Below, piece by piece: positions 1 to 5,830 of a stretch of 22,242 nucleotides of DNA (the first letter of the stretch is position 1; every line of letters starts with the position of its first letter). Source of the stretch: a virus; IMG/VR virus record IMGVR_UViG_3300022188_000059, positions 1-22,242 of that record. One strand, written 5' to 3'. The notes below the pieces were generated by a model, which ran no database searches, had not been told where the DNA came from, and saw only the letters and a list, made by a program, of their open reading frames with translations. Position numbers and translations under genes: made by a program.

Positions 1-111
1 GGTGTAGGCGGTGGTGTAGCCGGTGGTGTAGCCGGTGGTGTAGCCGGTGGTGTAGCCGGTGGTGTAGCCGGTGGTGTAGCCGGTGGTGTAGCCGGTGGTG
101 TAGCCGGTGGT
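1..111. repeat. 12-bp tandem repeat, about 9 units
   Basis: The 12-mer GGTGGTGTAGCC is repeated head to tail. Eight perfect copies lie at 10-105 with partial or altered copies at both ends. The period is four codons, so it encodes PPAT on the minus strand without disturbing the frame. Near-perfect identity between units suggests recent expansion by slippage; length may vary between isolates. Confidence 0.95.
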
Positions 112-128
112 GCAATTGGATCAGTCAT
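1..128 (-). CDS. Partial CDS with PPAT tetrapeptide repeats (possible scaffold-like head protein)
   Basis: An ATG at 128-126 follows directly on the stop codon of the upstream gene (TAA-ATG), with a purine-rich GGAGAAG just before it. The frame reads MTDPIAPPAT and then continues as PPAT repeats to the left edge, so only the N-terminus is visible. The repeat is low-complexity, proline-rich and uncharged. In podovirus head modules the scaffolding and capsid genes follow the portal, so an assembly or scaffolding role is possible by position only. Nothing in the visible residues identifies a family. The last visible unit changes Ala to Pro (PPPT), so the repeat is not perfectly uniform. Confidence 0.6.
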   Translation of the reverse strand, partial: MTDPIAPPATPPATPPATPPATPPATPPATPPATPPATPPPT

Positions 129-389
129 TTATTCTTCTCCTCCATCAGCCATAGTAATTATGTCTTCTGGCTTCATGTTTAAAATTGTTAGGATACGCAA
201 CACAGCGTTACGTTCCCCGCTATTAAAAGCATTCATGTAAGGGTCAAGACTAAACCCGCCATCGAATACTCCGTGTGCTCTACACATGTCAGATAACACC
301 GATATTACTTGTGGTGAATCCAAGTCAAAAACTTCTTGGTATTTTCTGTGTAATTTTTTATGTAGTAAGTTATCCAACATGATTGCCAC
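129..389 (-). CDS. Bbp19-like phage protein
   Basis: An 86-aa protein resembling the Bbp19-like phage domain found beside portal genes in Bordetella phage BPP-1 and other podoviruses. The family pattern is visible: a tyrosine/phenylalanine stretch (KYQEVF), a VISVLSDMCRAHGVFDGGF core, and a C-terminal GERNAVLRILTIL helix. The molecular role is not established. The start is ambiguous. A GTG at 389-387 lies 10 nt after GAGGAG (405-400) and falls inside a dispersed palindrome. An in-frame ATG at 380-378 lies 19 nt after it, with the whole palindrome in between. The GAGGAG site abuts the portal stop codon and the stop abuts the next gene's ATG, so the three genes look translationally coupled. Confidence 0.75.
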   Translation of the reverse strand: MAIMLDNLLHKKLHRKYQEVFDLDSPQVISVLSDMCRAHGVFDGGFSLDPYMNAFNSGERNAVLRILTILNMKPEDIITMADGGEE

Positions 390-401
390 TGGTGGCAGTC
401 T
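381..401. repeat. Dispersed palindrome copy, between SD and ATG
   Basis: A copy of the GAYTGCYACYRGTRGCARTC family, nearly perfect as a dyad. It lies between the GAGGAG of the Bbp19-like gene and its in-frame ATG, and supplies the alternative GTG start. Confidence 0.9.
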
Positions 402-404
402 CCT

Positions 405-2063
405 CTACTGTAACACTCCAAAACTTTCTCCGGTTAATCCGGCTTCCTGTGCTGTCGCTCCGGCTCTTGCCATAGAGTCCGCGCCTTGACCGGAAGCTCT
501 AAGATTTTCTGCGCTTTGTCTTTCTTCTTCTGCTTTACGTCTGGCGTCACGAATACCCTTAACTGCTTTTTCATCTTTAAGGTATCTCTGGTTAACACTA
601 AACATCTCAAAAACTCCTCGTCCCATTTCATCAGTATTGAATATGTCTGCCATTTCTGGGTTATATTTCAACATAGGTTCAAGGATTCCTAAAGCTCTCA
701 TGAGACCATTAGCCTCAACTTGTTCCTGCGCGCGGGCTATTGGTGAAGTATATACTATTTTTAACGGCACACCTTGCATAATAGCTGGTTGTTCAGGTAA
801 CTTACCGGCTCTGTTCAGTAAACCATACACTCTCTGTACAAGTGGTCCGAGTAATTCAGTCTGTATCCTGCCTAAAAGTGGTCCAAGTAATCTCAATTTC
901 TCTTCTGTTCTCTGCATTACCTCTGTCGCTGTCATTTGTGGACCAGTATTTAGCTGTAACTGGTTGACAAAGAATATTTCTCTTATCTTCTCATGCAATA
1001 ATTTAGAGTATTCTACCCCTAATCCAGGATTTCCGGTAGGCAGAATGTCAATATCTCTCTTAGAATTTAACCGTCCACGCTGGTAGTAATTAAGTCCTCC
1101 AGGTGTAGTTCTTAACGGACGCAAAAACCCACTATCAGGTAAAATGATAGGGGGATCAACCGTCTTCTGTGCTGCTCTTATAGTAACTTGAGCTACTCTC
1201 ATTAACATTTTGGTGTCTGGTAACGCTGTCGAACCGCATCCACGTCCATATGTTTCGTGTGTTGATTTATAAAATCTCGATGCCATAAAAGGTAATTCAT
1301 GAAAACCGCTTTCCTGCATCAAGTGTTTATTCTCTACATCTATATACAGAGATGCAAAAGGTAAATCTGTTGACTTCAAAGAATAATGATTCACTAAATC
1401 TCTTGGCAGAATAACTTGGATACTCTTCACTTTGGTGTCAAGCTTATCATCAGCAATTAATTTCTTAACCTTCCCAGAAAGATTATCTACTCCAAACTTA
1501 CGCATCAAAAACCCTGCTGTACGAGTGTACTCTCTGTAAAGAGTATCAACTATTCCTTCAGCATTCTCAACAAAATAACACTCGTACAAAGGGAGAGACA
1601 AAAAACGCAAGGCTGACTGTTTTAAATGCTCTTCTACTAAAATAGTCAGATTACCAAAAGCTCCGTACTCAAGATATCCTTCATGTACTGCCGATGAAAA
1701 ACCGGCAATAGGATTATTTATCTCATGGTACATTATCTTAGAGACCGCGCTAAGATATAAAGATATTTCTCTCACATTCGTCAGTGTCGCATCAACAGGA
1801 GCTATATGAAACCAGGGACTCGCTGAACTTGTCAACAAAGAGAATAGCCCAGAAGCCAGAAGTTGATTGGCATGTATTGGAACTGAATCAAACACTTTAG
1901 AATTTCTCTTTTCGCCAGGAGCAGCAGTAAAAGTGAAATTTGCGTGCTCAGGATACATCACTTCTGCTATCTCCTGCCAATGAGAATCGAAATTCCCTCT
2001 GTCAGTTTTAAGAAATTGAGCCTGAGTCACGAGTGTTTCTATGTATGTTTCAGTAGCTTTCAT
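405..2063 (-). CDS. Portal / head-to-tail connector protein (T7-like)
   Basis: A 552-aa protein matching the podovirus head-tail connector family, which forms the dodecameric ring through which DNA enters and leaves the capsid. The N-terminus shows the family signature: a long helix, then RGNFDSHWQEIAEVMYPEHANF, then SKVFDSVPIHANQLLASGLFSLLT. The middle has YLEYGAFGNLTILVEE and TLYREYTRTAGFLMRKFG. The C-terminal third is helical (QMTATEVMQRTEEKLRLLGPLLGRIQ) and the tail is Ala/Gln/Gly rich and probably disordered. Length is normal for the family. An AAGGA precedes the ATG, which lies one base beyond the stop of the upstream 70-aa gene, suggesting coupled translation. Confidence 0.92.
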   Translation of the reverse strand: MKATETYIETLVTQAQFLKTDRGNFDSHWQEIAEVMYPEHANFTFTAAPGEKRNSKVFDSVPIHANQLLASGLFSLLTSSASPWFHIAPVDATLTNVREISLYLSAVSKIMYHEINNPIAGFSSAVHEGYLEYGAFGNLTILVEEHLKQSALRFLSLPLYECYFVENAEGIVDTLYREYTRTAGFLMRKFGVDNLSGKVKKLIADDKLDTKVKSIQVILPRDLVNHYSLKSTDLPFASLYIDVENKHLMQESGFHELPFMASRFYKSTHETYGRGCGSTALPDTKMLMRVAQVTIRAAQKTVDPPIILPDSGFLRPLRTTPGGLNYYQRGRLNSKRDIDILPTGNPGLGVEYSKLLHEKIREIFFVNQLQLNTGPQMTATEVMQRTEEKLRLLGPLLGRIQTELLGPLVQRVYGLLNRAGKLPEQPAIMQGVPLKIVYTSPIARAQEQVEANGLMRALGILEPMLKYNPEMADIFNTDEMGRGVFEMFSVNQRYLKDEKAVKGIRDARRKAEEERQSAENLRASGQGADSMARAGATAQEAGLTGESFGVLQ

Positions 2064-2064
2064 A

Positions 2065-2277
2065 TTAATCCTTGAGTAACTCGTCGACGTTCATAATATG
2101 TATTTTATACTTTCTTTGAAAAGCCTCTATGTCCAAACCCTTGGGGCTCGCTGCCTGTTTTCTCGCTTCCTTCTTTACTTCTTCCATCGTGAGATTGCTA
2201 CCAGTGGCAGTCTGCTCTGTCTTGGACGCAGATGTGGTGTTTTCTTCCTCTTCTGCTGACATAAAATCGAAATCCAT
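2065..2277 (-). CDS. Small acidic protein of unknown function carrying an in-frame palindrome
   Basis: A 70-aa protein starting MDFDFMSAEEEE, with a strong AGGAGG five bases before the ATG. I do not recognise a family. The N-terminal half is acidic and disordered; the C-terminal half (EEVKKEARKQAASPKGLDIEAFQRKYKI) looks helical. Residues TATGSN at about 22-27 are encoded by a dispersed palindrome (2192-2213). The MDFDF start echoes the MDFNF start of the terminase small subunit gene. It sits between terminase large subunit and portal behind its own sigma-70 promoter, so it may be a small head-assembly or packaging accessory protein. Confidence 0.75.
   Translation of the reverse strand: MDFDFMSAEEEENTTSASKTEQTATGSNLTMEEVKKEARKQAASPKGLDIEAFQRKYKIHIMNVDELLKD
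2192..2213. repeat. Dispersed palindrome copy, in frame in the 70-aa gene
   Basis: AGATTGCTACCAGTGGCAGT plus CT on the plus strand. Read on the minus strand it gives T-A-T-G-S-N inside the 70-aa protein. Confidence 0.92.
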
Positions 2278-2309
2278 TTTTCCTCCTATTTATATTTTCT
2301 ATTACCTAC

Positions 2310-2338
2310 ATTATACCACACTATAAAGGGAATGTCAA
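2310..2338 (-). promoter_or_regulatory. Sigma-70-type promoter for the 70-aa/portal transcript
   Basis: On the minus strand TTGACA (2338-2333), a 17-bp spacer and TATAAT (2315-2310): both boxes are perfect and TGG precedes the -10 as an extended TGn element. It lies about 35 bp upstream of the 70-aa gene's start codon. Confidence 0.88.
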
Positions 2339-2371
2339 GAACTATTTTCATGCCCGTATTTTTAAATATTC

Positions 2372-3757
2372 TTAAATATAGTCCTCTAAAGGGTTATACG
2401 CCATGTTAATTGCTTCAAGTTCTTCGAGTTCATCATACCTCTGGTCTGCATAAGTAGGTAGCATTTGGTCTTGTGTAGCCCTCAACCCCATCGCACAGGC
2501 TAACTGTCTAAACCCATCCGCGAAATGCTTTGACCAATCACGCACAGGAGAATCTGAGAACTTTTCTTTCTTCTCATCCCAGTCTCTACGGTATGATTTA
2601 AGCCCCTCAATCCCATCAGCACACTTGTTTCTATCGAACCAACACTTAGGCAAAATCTGTCGCATCGCATGATGCCCTTCTGATAGCCCGTACTTGTCAG
2701 CTAATCCTGTTTTAGGAACCGTAATAATGTTTTGTAAACCAAGATTCTCGAACGTCTCTCTTCGTGTCGTGCCTGTACTATACTCATGCACCTCTACATC
2801 ATGCGGAAAGAAGTGTTCTTCATAAGTGTACGGTTTCCTGTTCACTACATTAACATAGTGCGGAGCTGCTTTTCTATTCGCATAATAGCAATCAATCAAC
2901 CTTATCTCTCTACCTGCAAACTGGGTAAACCATATTACATTAGTATCATCAAAGCCTATATCCCAAGCGGTTGATACTTTAAGATTCGGCTCCCACGGTA
3001 CGTTTGTTATTCTACCCTCTTTACTGGCGGTATCCATCAAATCACCAACAATAGACCCCACAAGACCAGCATCAAAACTACAATAATACTCTTGCTGAAT
3101 CAACTCCTCTGGCATCCCAGACTGACGTTCGGCTTCGATATCTTCGTCGGTAATGACACGTTCTCCAGTCCCTTTACGGGTGTCCTCAACAGTAAGGAAC
3201 TCCGAAAACCACTTCTTGTTCGTCTTAGCATAGTTATACATCTTCCATGCTGTCCCTCTACCTCTGGGAGTACCGTTAAACAACGCCCATCCTTTGTTCT
3301 CGAGGAGTATAGGTCTGAGGTAATTCCATGCAGCAGGTTTATGAAGTGGAAACTCACTAAAGATTACTCCAACTGGATTCGCTCCGACAATGGAATCAAT
3401 GTTATCAGACCCCACCATTCTAATAATAGAACCATTAATAAGCTCCAGCACCATCTGCTGGTTCTCTCTCCGCTTCACCAGCTTCTCTGGAAAATGATCA
3501 ATGAATCTAAAGCCATCAGAGTCCATGCCTTCCCATATAATCAATCGTGCCTGTTTATAATATGGAAGGATATAGAAATAAGTCCCAACTCTCTTAAACG
3601 CTTCACGAGCAAGGATATTTATAAAGGTCTTGTCCTTACCTGCTCTCCGGTGCCATATCACAAAGCCCCTATTATACCCTTTAGACAGAGCATTATAGGT
3701 GTCCTTCTGATAATCACGAGGTGTAAAGTTATGCGGTATAGTTATAACATTATCCAT
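2372..3757 (-). CDS. Terminase large subunit (packaging ATPase/nuclease)
   Basis: A 461-aa packaging motor. Walker A is WHRRAGKDKT at 35-44. The Walker B region is VIFSEF at about 131-136, with the FSE form and following AAWNYLRPIL typical of this terminase group. The ATPase coupling motif is NGTPRGR at 161-167. The RNase H-like nuclease domain begins at AWDIGFDD (D266, D270) and ends near RDWSKHFADGFRQL, which supplies the late acidic residue. The protein cuts concatemeric DNA and pumps it through the portal. Its ATG shares one base with the stop of the small-subunit gene (TAATG), so the pair is translationally coupled. No key motif is missing. Confidence 0.94.
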   Translation of the reverse strand: MDNVITIPHNFTPRDYQKDTYNALSKGYNRGFVIWHRRAGKDKTFINILAREAFKRVGTYFYILPYYKQARLIIWEGMDSDGFRFIDHFPEKLVKRRENQQMVLELINGSIIRMVGSDNIDSIVGANPVGVIFSEFPLHKPAAWNYLRPILLENKGWALFNGTPRGRGTAWKMYNYAKTNKKWFSEFLTVEDTRKGTGERVITDEDIEAERQSGMPEELIQQEYYCSFDAGLVGSIVGDLMDTASKEGRITNVPWEPNLKVSTAWDIGFDDTNVIWFTQFAGREIRLIDCYYANRKAAPHYVNVVNRKPYTYEEHFFPHDVEVHEYSTGTTRRETFENLGLQNIITVPKTGLADKYGLSEGHHAMRQILPKCWFDRNKCADGIEGLKSYRRDWDEKKEKFSDSPVRDWSKHFADGFRQLACAMGLRATQDQMLPTYADQRYDELEELEAINMAYNPLEDYI

Positions 3758-4266
3758 TATTCAAATATATCCTTTATACTCACCTCTGGTGGAGGAGATG
3801 ACCCCTTCAAAGGGGAGGAGGAATTATCCTCTGAAGGAGTCTGACTGCCACCGGTGTCAATCTGAAGTTGACTAAGCTCCGATTGCGAAGGGTCGATGGC
3901 AGGTGCTGCATCATACTTTTGTGGATGTTGAGTATCGGTTGTTTGGTGTTGTGTTTTAGTAGTGGTATTCGCCTCCATCGCGATAGTAGCCCCGAACTGA
4001 TCAATGAGAGTCACTTTCAAATCAGCCAGATCATCAAGCTGCACACTCTTAGGAATGAGCTTGGCAAGCAATGCTAAGAACGCTTTGGGATCAATCGTTG
4101 CTTGTGTTATCAACCACGATGCCCCACCGAGTTGATTATACACCTCAAGAACAGAAGTAGCAAACTTACGTGGTGTCATCTTTACTGTGTCTTTTATATT
4201 CGGACCAACATATTTAGGTTGGTCTGGTATGTCTGGTTGCGGCTCAGTTAGAAAATTAAAGTCCAC
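3757..4266 (-). CDS. Putative terminase small subunit
   Basis: A 169-aa protein directly upstream of and overlapping the terminase large subunit gene. The central segment GGASWLITQATIDPKAFLALLAKLIPKSV resembles the conserved helix-turn stretch of a group of phage terminase small-subunit-like proteins (NPxAFLxLLxKxLP). The C-terminal 70 residues are Ser/Pro/Thr/Gln rich and probably disordered. They contain IDTGGS, encoded by a dispersed palindrome. The start is GTG at 4266-4264, chosen because GGAGG lies a few bases before it and no better ATG exists. The expected role is recognition of packaging DNA; assignment rests on position and the weak motif match. Confidence 0.75.
   Translation of the reverse strand: MDFNFLTEPQPDIPDQPKYVGPNIKDTVKMTPRKFATSVLEVYNQLGGASWLITQATIDPKAFLALLAKLIPKSVQLDDLADLKVTLIDQFGATIAMEANTTTKTQHQTTDTQHPQKYDAAPAIDPSQSELSQLQIDTGGSQTPSEDNSSSPLKGSSPPPEVSIKDIFE
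3843..3862. repeat. Dispersed palindrome copy, in frame in the terminase small subunit gene
   Basis: GACTGCCACCGGTGTCAATC. Read on the minus strand it encodes I-D-T-G-G-S in the disordered C-terminal tail. It is the same variant type (GATTGACAC) as the copies at 7957 and 8177. Confidence 0.85.
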
Positions 4267-4286
4267 GTTCCCTCCTTCTCTTCTTG

Positions 4287-4307
4287 GGTTGCTACTGGTG
4301 GCAGTCC
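4287..4307. repeat. Dispersed palindrome copy in the leader of the terminase small subunit gene
   Basis: GGTTGCTACTGGTGGCAGTCC. It lies between the promoter at 4335-4363 and the GGAGG/GTG start at 4266, a placement also seen for several plus-strand genes. Confidence 0.85.
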
Positions 4308-4334
4308 CGTTTCGTGTGAAAATATAATGTCTTT

Positions 4335-4363
4335 AGTATACCATGTTTAAGGTTGAATGTCAA
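4335..4363 (-). promoter_or_regulatory. Sigma-70-type promoter for terminase genes
   Basis: On the minus strand TTGACA (4363-4358), a 17-bp spacer and TATACT (4340-4335), with TGG before the -10. The -35 is followed by TTC as in the promoter at 2310-2338, so the two minus-strand promoters are close relatives. Confidence 0.85.
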
Positions 4364-4398
4364 GAGTTAAAATAAAGGGCAAAATAATAAATAAATAG

Positions 4399-4416
4399 TT
4401 GGCACGATACTTGCAT
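4399..4416 (+). promoter_or_regulatory. Sigma-54 (RpoN/SigL) promoter
   Basis: TTGGCACGATACTTGCAT matches the sigma-54 consensus TTGGCACR-N4-TTGCW throughout, with the required GG-N10-GC spacing (GG 4401-4402, GC 4413-4414). Transcription would start near 4426 and run rightwards into the hairpin-rich region. No upstream activator site was identified. Confidence 0.7.
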
Positions 4417-4441
4417 AGGGAGAATCCTGGATTTGAGAGTG

Positions 4442-4467
4442 GATTGCCACCAGGCTGCGGGGCAATC
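4442..4467. repeat. Hairpin with palindrome-family arms and an expanded loop
   Basis: GATTGCC (4442-4448) pairs with GGCAATC (4461-4467) across a 12-nt loop. The arms match the dispersed palindrome but the centre is replaced by a longer loop. It lies about 16 nt downstream of the predicted sigma-54 start. Confidence 0.7.
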
Positions 4468-4491
4468 AGGTATTGGAAGAGGGGTGAGTAC

Positions 4492-4563
4492 ATGGGCAAA
4501 CTGATTGGGGTTGTATTAGAGGGGTATACGGTGCGGTGGCAATCTGGTTGGAGGGTAGGCTGA
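4492..4563 (+). CDS. Possible 23-aa peptide downstream of the sigma-54 promoter
   Basis: ATG at 4492 reads MGKLIGVVLEGYTVRWQSG and ends at TGA 4561-4563. A GAGGGGTGA lies at a workable distance before the ATG. The frame runs through the left arm of the hairpin at 4538-4575. This is the only frame with a usable ribosome site near the sigma-54 promoter. No family is recognised and a chance frame this short is quite possible. Confidence 0.25.
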   Translation: MGKLIGVVLEGYTVRWQSGWRVG

Positions 4564-4575
4564 TACCAGATTGCC
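4538..4575. repeat. 11-bp perfect inverted repeat, 16-nt loop
   Basis: GGCAATCTGGT (4538-4548) pairs with ACCAGATTGCC (4565-4575). The arms contain the family half-site GGCAATC/GATTGCC but face each other the opposite way, as if the palindrome were turned inside out. Confidence 0.85.
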
Positions 4576-4590
4576 AACTCAGAACAGTTA

Positions 4591-4609
4591 GACTGCCACC
4601 AGGACAGTC
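4591..4609. repeat. Dispersed palindrome copy, degenerate
   Basis: GACTGCCACCAGGACAGTC: outer arms GACTG/CAGTC kept, right inner arm degraded. Confidence 0.7.
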
Positions 4610-4610
4610 C

Positions 4611-4627
4611 TTAACACTAAGTGTTAT
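4611..4627. promoter_or_regulatory. 17-bp operator-like dyad, copy 1
   Basis: TTAACACTAAGTGTTAT, a near-perfect dyad of the TTARCACY-N-RGTGYTAA type. It directly follows a degenerate dispersed palindrome. Confidence 0.65.
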
Positions 4628-4639
4628 TGGGTAAGCTAT

Positions 4640-4658
4640 GATCGACACCAGTGGCAGT
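4640..4658. repeat. Dispersed palindrome copy, degenerate
   Basis: GATCGACACCAGTGGCAGT: central CACCAGTG and the right arm kept, left arm altered. Confidence 0.65.
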
Positions 4659-4696
4659 ACGGGGGCGACTTAAAATGCTAATTTTTCTTAGTCGAA

Positions 4697-4822
4697 TTTT
4701 TTAAATTGAAAATTTTAAATTGAAAATTTAGGAGGCTAACTTTTTAAATTGAAAATTTTTAAATTGAAAATTTAGGAGGCTAACTTTTTTAAATTGAAAA
4801 TTTTTTAAATTGAAAATTTAGG
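4697..4822. repeat. Three 44-bp AT-rich direct repeats (candidate origin iterons)
   Basis: Units lie at 4697-4740, 4741-4784 and 4785-4822, the last truncated after AGG. Each contains two copies of TTTAAATTGAAAATTT, so AAATTGAAAA occurs six times. Units one and two end in TAGGAGGCTAAC. Units differ mainly in T-run length. The AGGAGG is not followed by a start codon, so this is not a ribosome site array. The form fits initiator-binding iterons or a DNA-unwinding element. Confidence 0.85.
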
Positions 4823-4938
4823 TCCCGCCTACATGCGTCCTTATAATAATAAATACGTCATCCAGTTTGGGGGTATGCCCCTCTGAAGCCCGCCCCATCA
4901 AATGCTATTCTGATATTTACTAAATGCCATTCATTTAA

Positions 4939-5046
4939 CGAATACTACGCAGCCAGTGAATACCCGCCAATCAATAGCTATTACGCAGTCGATAACTATT
5001 ACATATCCACTAAGCTCACCCCATTCGATAGCTATTATATATTCAT
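4939..5046. repeat. 18-bp periodic repeat array, about 6 degenerate units
   Basis: ATAGCTATTA occurs at 4974 and 5028, and ATAACTATTA at 4992. These sit at multiples of 18 bp, with a degenerate unit at 5010. TACGCAG at 4946 and 4982 is offset by 36 bp, extending the same period leftwards. The array ends in ATTCATTGAATGG, whose end pairs with CCATTCA at 4928-4934. Confidence 0.65.
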
Positions 5047-5053
5047 TGAATGG

Positions 5054-5073
5054 GACTGCTGCTGGTGTCAATT
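5054..5073. repeat. Dispersed palindrome copy, degenerate
   Basis: GACTGCTGCTGGTGTCAATT. It sits immediately right of the 18-bp array. A lone half-site GGCAGTCT follows at about 5174-5181. Confidence 0.7.
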
Positions 5074-5138
5074 CAGATATTCAGTGAAGGGCTTACTGCA
5101 AGTATCATGCCAGGTAGTACACAACATGAAGTGTTAAG

Positions 5139-5157
5139 GATTGTCACGGTGGCAATG
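5139..5157. repeat. Dispersed palindrome copy, degenerate
   Basis: GATTGTCACGGTGGCAAT: arms GATTG and CAAT kept, two bases lost at the centre. Confidence 0.6.
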
Positions 5158-5455
5158 TAAATGTTTGGATGTTGGCAGTCTGAAGCAAGGGGATTCGCAC
5201 ACAAAAAGCCTGTTATGAGTAGCGTTTTTGTAACTATCTGATTTTATTCATGTTGTTAGTTGTGCATAGTAAAAGTCGTTTCTATGATTCGAAATTGACA
5301 AAAAGTCAAAAACGTAACCTATGGGGTTACACACCAATATTCTCTATAATCACTAAAAAGCAATCTACTGATAACACTAAGAACATTAGTAAAATCAAGT
5401 ACTTACACCATTTATCCCTGGATATCAGCCATTTATCGGCGGTTCCGGCAAACTT

Positions 5456-5472
5456 TTAACACACGGTGCTAA
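5456..5472. promoter_or_regulatory. 17-bp operator-like dyad, copy 2
   Basis: TTAACACACGGTGCTAA: half-sites TTAACAC and GTGCTAA with the same 17-bp length as the other copies. Confidence 0.6.
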
Positions 5473-5522
5473 TAGAATGACCGCCAACATTCCACAATCT
5501 CATAAAACAGTCTGTTATTTTG

Positions 5523-5539
5523 TTAGCACTGAGTATTAA
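5523..5539. promoter_or_regulatory. 17-bp operator-like dyad, copy 3
   Basis: TTAGCACTGAGTATTAA, an imperfect dyad of the same length and outer half-sites. Confidence 0.55.
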
Positions 5540-5556
5540 AACAGCAGGTTTGCGGG

Positions 5557-5573
5557 TTAACACCAGGTGTTAA
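5557..5573. promoter_or_regulatory. 17-bp operator-like dyad, copy 4 (perfect)
   Basis: TTAACACCAGGTGTTAA is a perfect 8+1+8 palindrome and the best representative of the motif. Confidence 0.7.
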
Positions 5574-5624
5574 AGTTGACCTTATTTAATTTCGGCTAAA
5601 ACCGGAGCTTAAATTTATACCCTG

Positions 5625-5641
5625 GTAGCACTTAGTGTTAC
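5625..5641. promoter_or_regulatory. 17-bp operator-like dyad, copy 5
   Basis: GTAGCACTTAGTGTTAC, one mismatch from a perfect dyad. It abuts a small hairpin, CGGACT (5641-5646) with AGTCCG (5659-5664). Confidence 0.6.
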
Positions 5642-5694
5642 GGACTCAATCGGGTGTCAGTCCGGAATCAGATGTTCTATTTCTATAACTTAAT

Positions 5695-5723
5695 CTAAAA
5701 TAATAAATAATTTATTATTTTAG
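5695..5723. repeat. AT-rich 13-bp inverted repeat upstream of the early promoter
   Basis: CTAAAATAATAAA (5695-5707) pairs perfectly with TTTATTATTTTAG (5711-5723) across 3 nt. It ends 12 bp before the -35 box, where an UP-like element or a regulator site could sit. Confidence 0.75.
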
Positions 5724-5735
5724 CCGTAATAGTTG

Positions 5736-5764
5736 TTGACACTGATTTTTACCCATGCTATTAT
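5736..5764 (+). promoter_or_regulatory. Sigma-70-type early promoter
   Basis: TTGACA (5736-5741), a 17-bp spacer and TATTAT (5759-5764) with TGC before the -10. It is the natural start of the rightward transcript beginning at the 5831 gene. The 17-bp dyads end about 95 bp upstream. Confidence 0.85.
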
Positions 5765-5830
5765 TCTACCTAACAGTGAGAGTTTTAAACACAAACAAAC
5801 AGTCAACCTTTAAACAGGAGGCAACAAAAA

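Larger units (their letters stand above)
4267..5830. other. 1.5-kb noncoding regulatory/origin-like region between divergent modules
   Basis: No convincing gene is visible apart from one possible 23-aa frame. The region is dense in structure. From left to right it holds the minus-strand promoter of the packaging genes, a sigma-54 promoter, two long-armed hairpins, several degenerate dispersed palindromes, three 44-bp AT-rich repeats, an 18-bp periodic array, five 17-bp dyads, an AT-rich inverted repeat and the plus-strand promoter. AT-rich direct repeats next to a periodic array, between divergent transcription units, are typical of theta-type phage origins. Origin function is inferred, not shown. 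Confidence 0.7.

Noticed and set aside
2500-2510. Missing Walker B aspartate in the terminase large subunit as a defect
   Set aside because: The FSE form followed by AAWNYLRPIL is usual in this terminase group, and all other motifs are intact.
3092-3844. 250-aa plus-strand open frame opposite the terminase genes
   Set aside because: Antisense to well-supported terminase large subunit motifs, with no SD and a composition like other antisense shadows here.
4661-4702. Terminator formed by CGACT...AGTCG plus T-run
   Set aside because: Only a 5-bp stem with a 19-nt loop; the T-run belongs to the first 44-bp repeat.
5250-5459. 69-aa plus-strand open frame in the intergenic region
   Set aside because: No Shine-Dalgarno before its ATG, no recognisable pattern, and it runs through small inverted repeats (5295-5309, 5314-5330).
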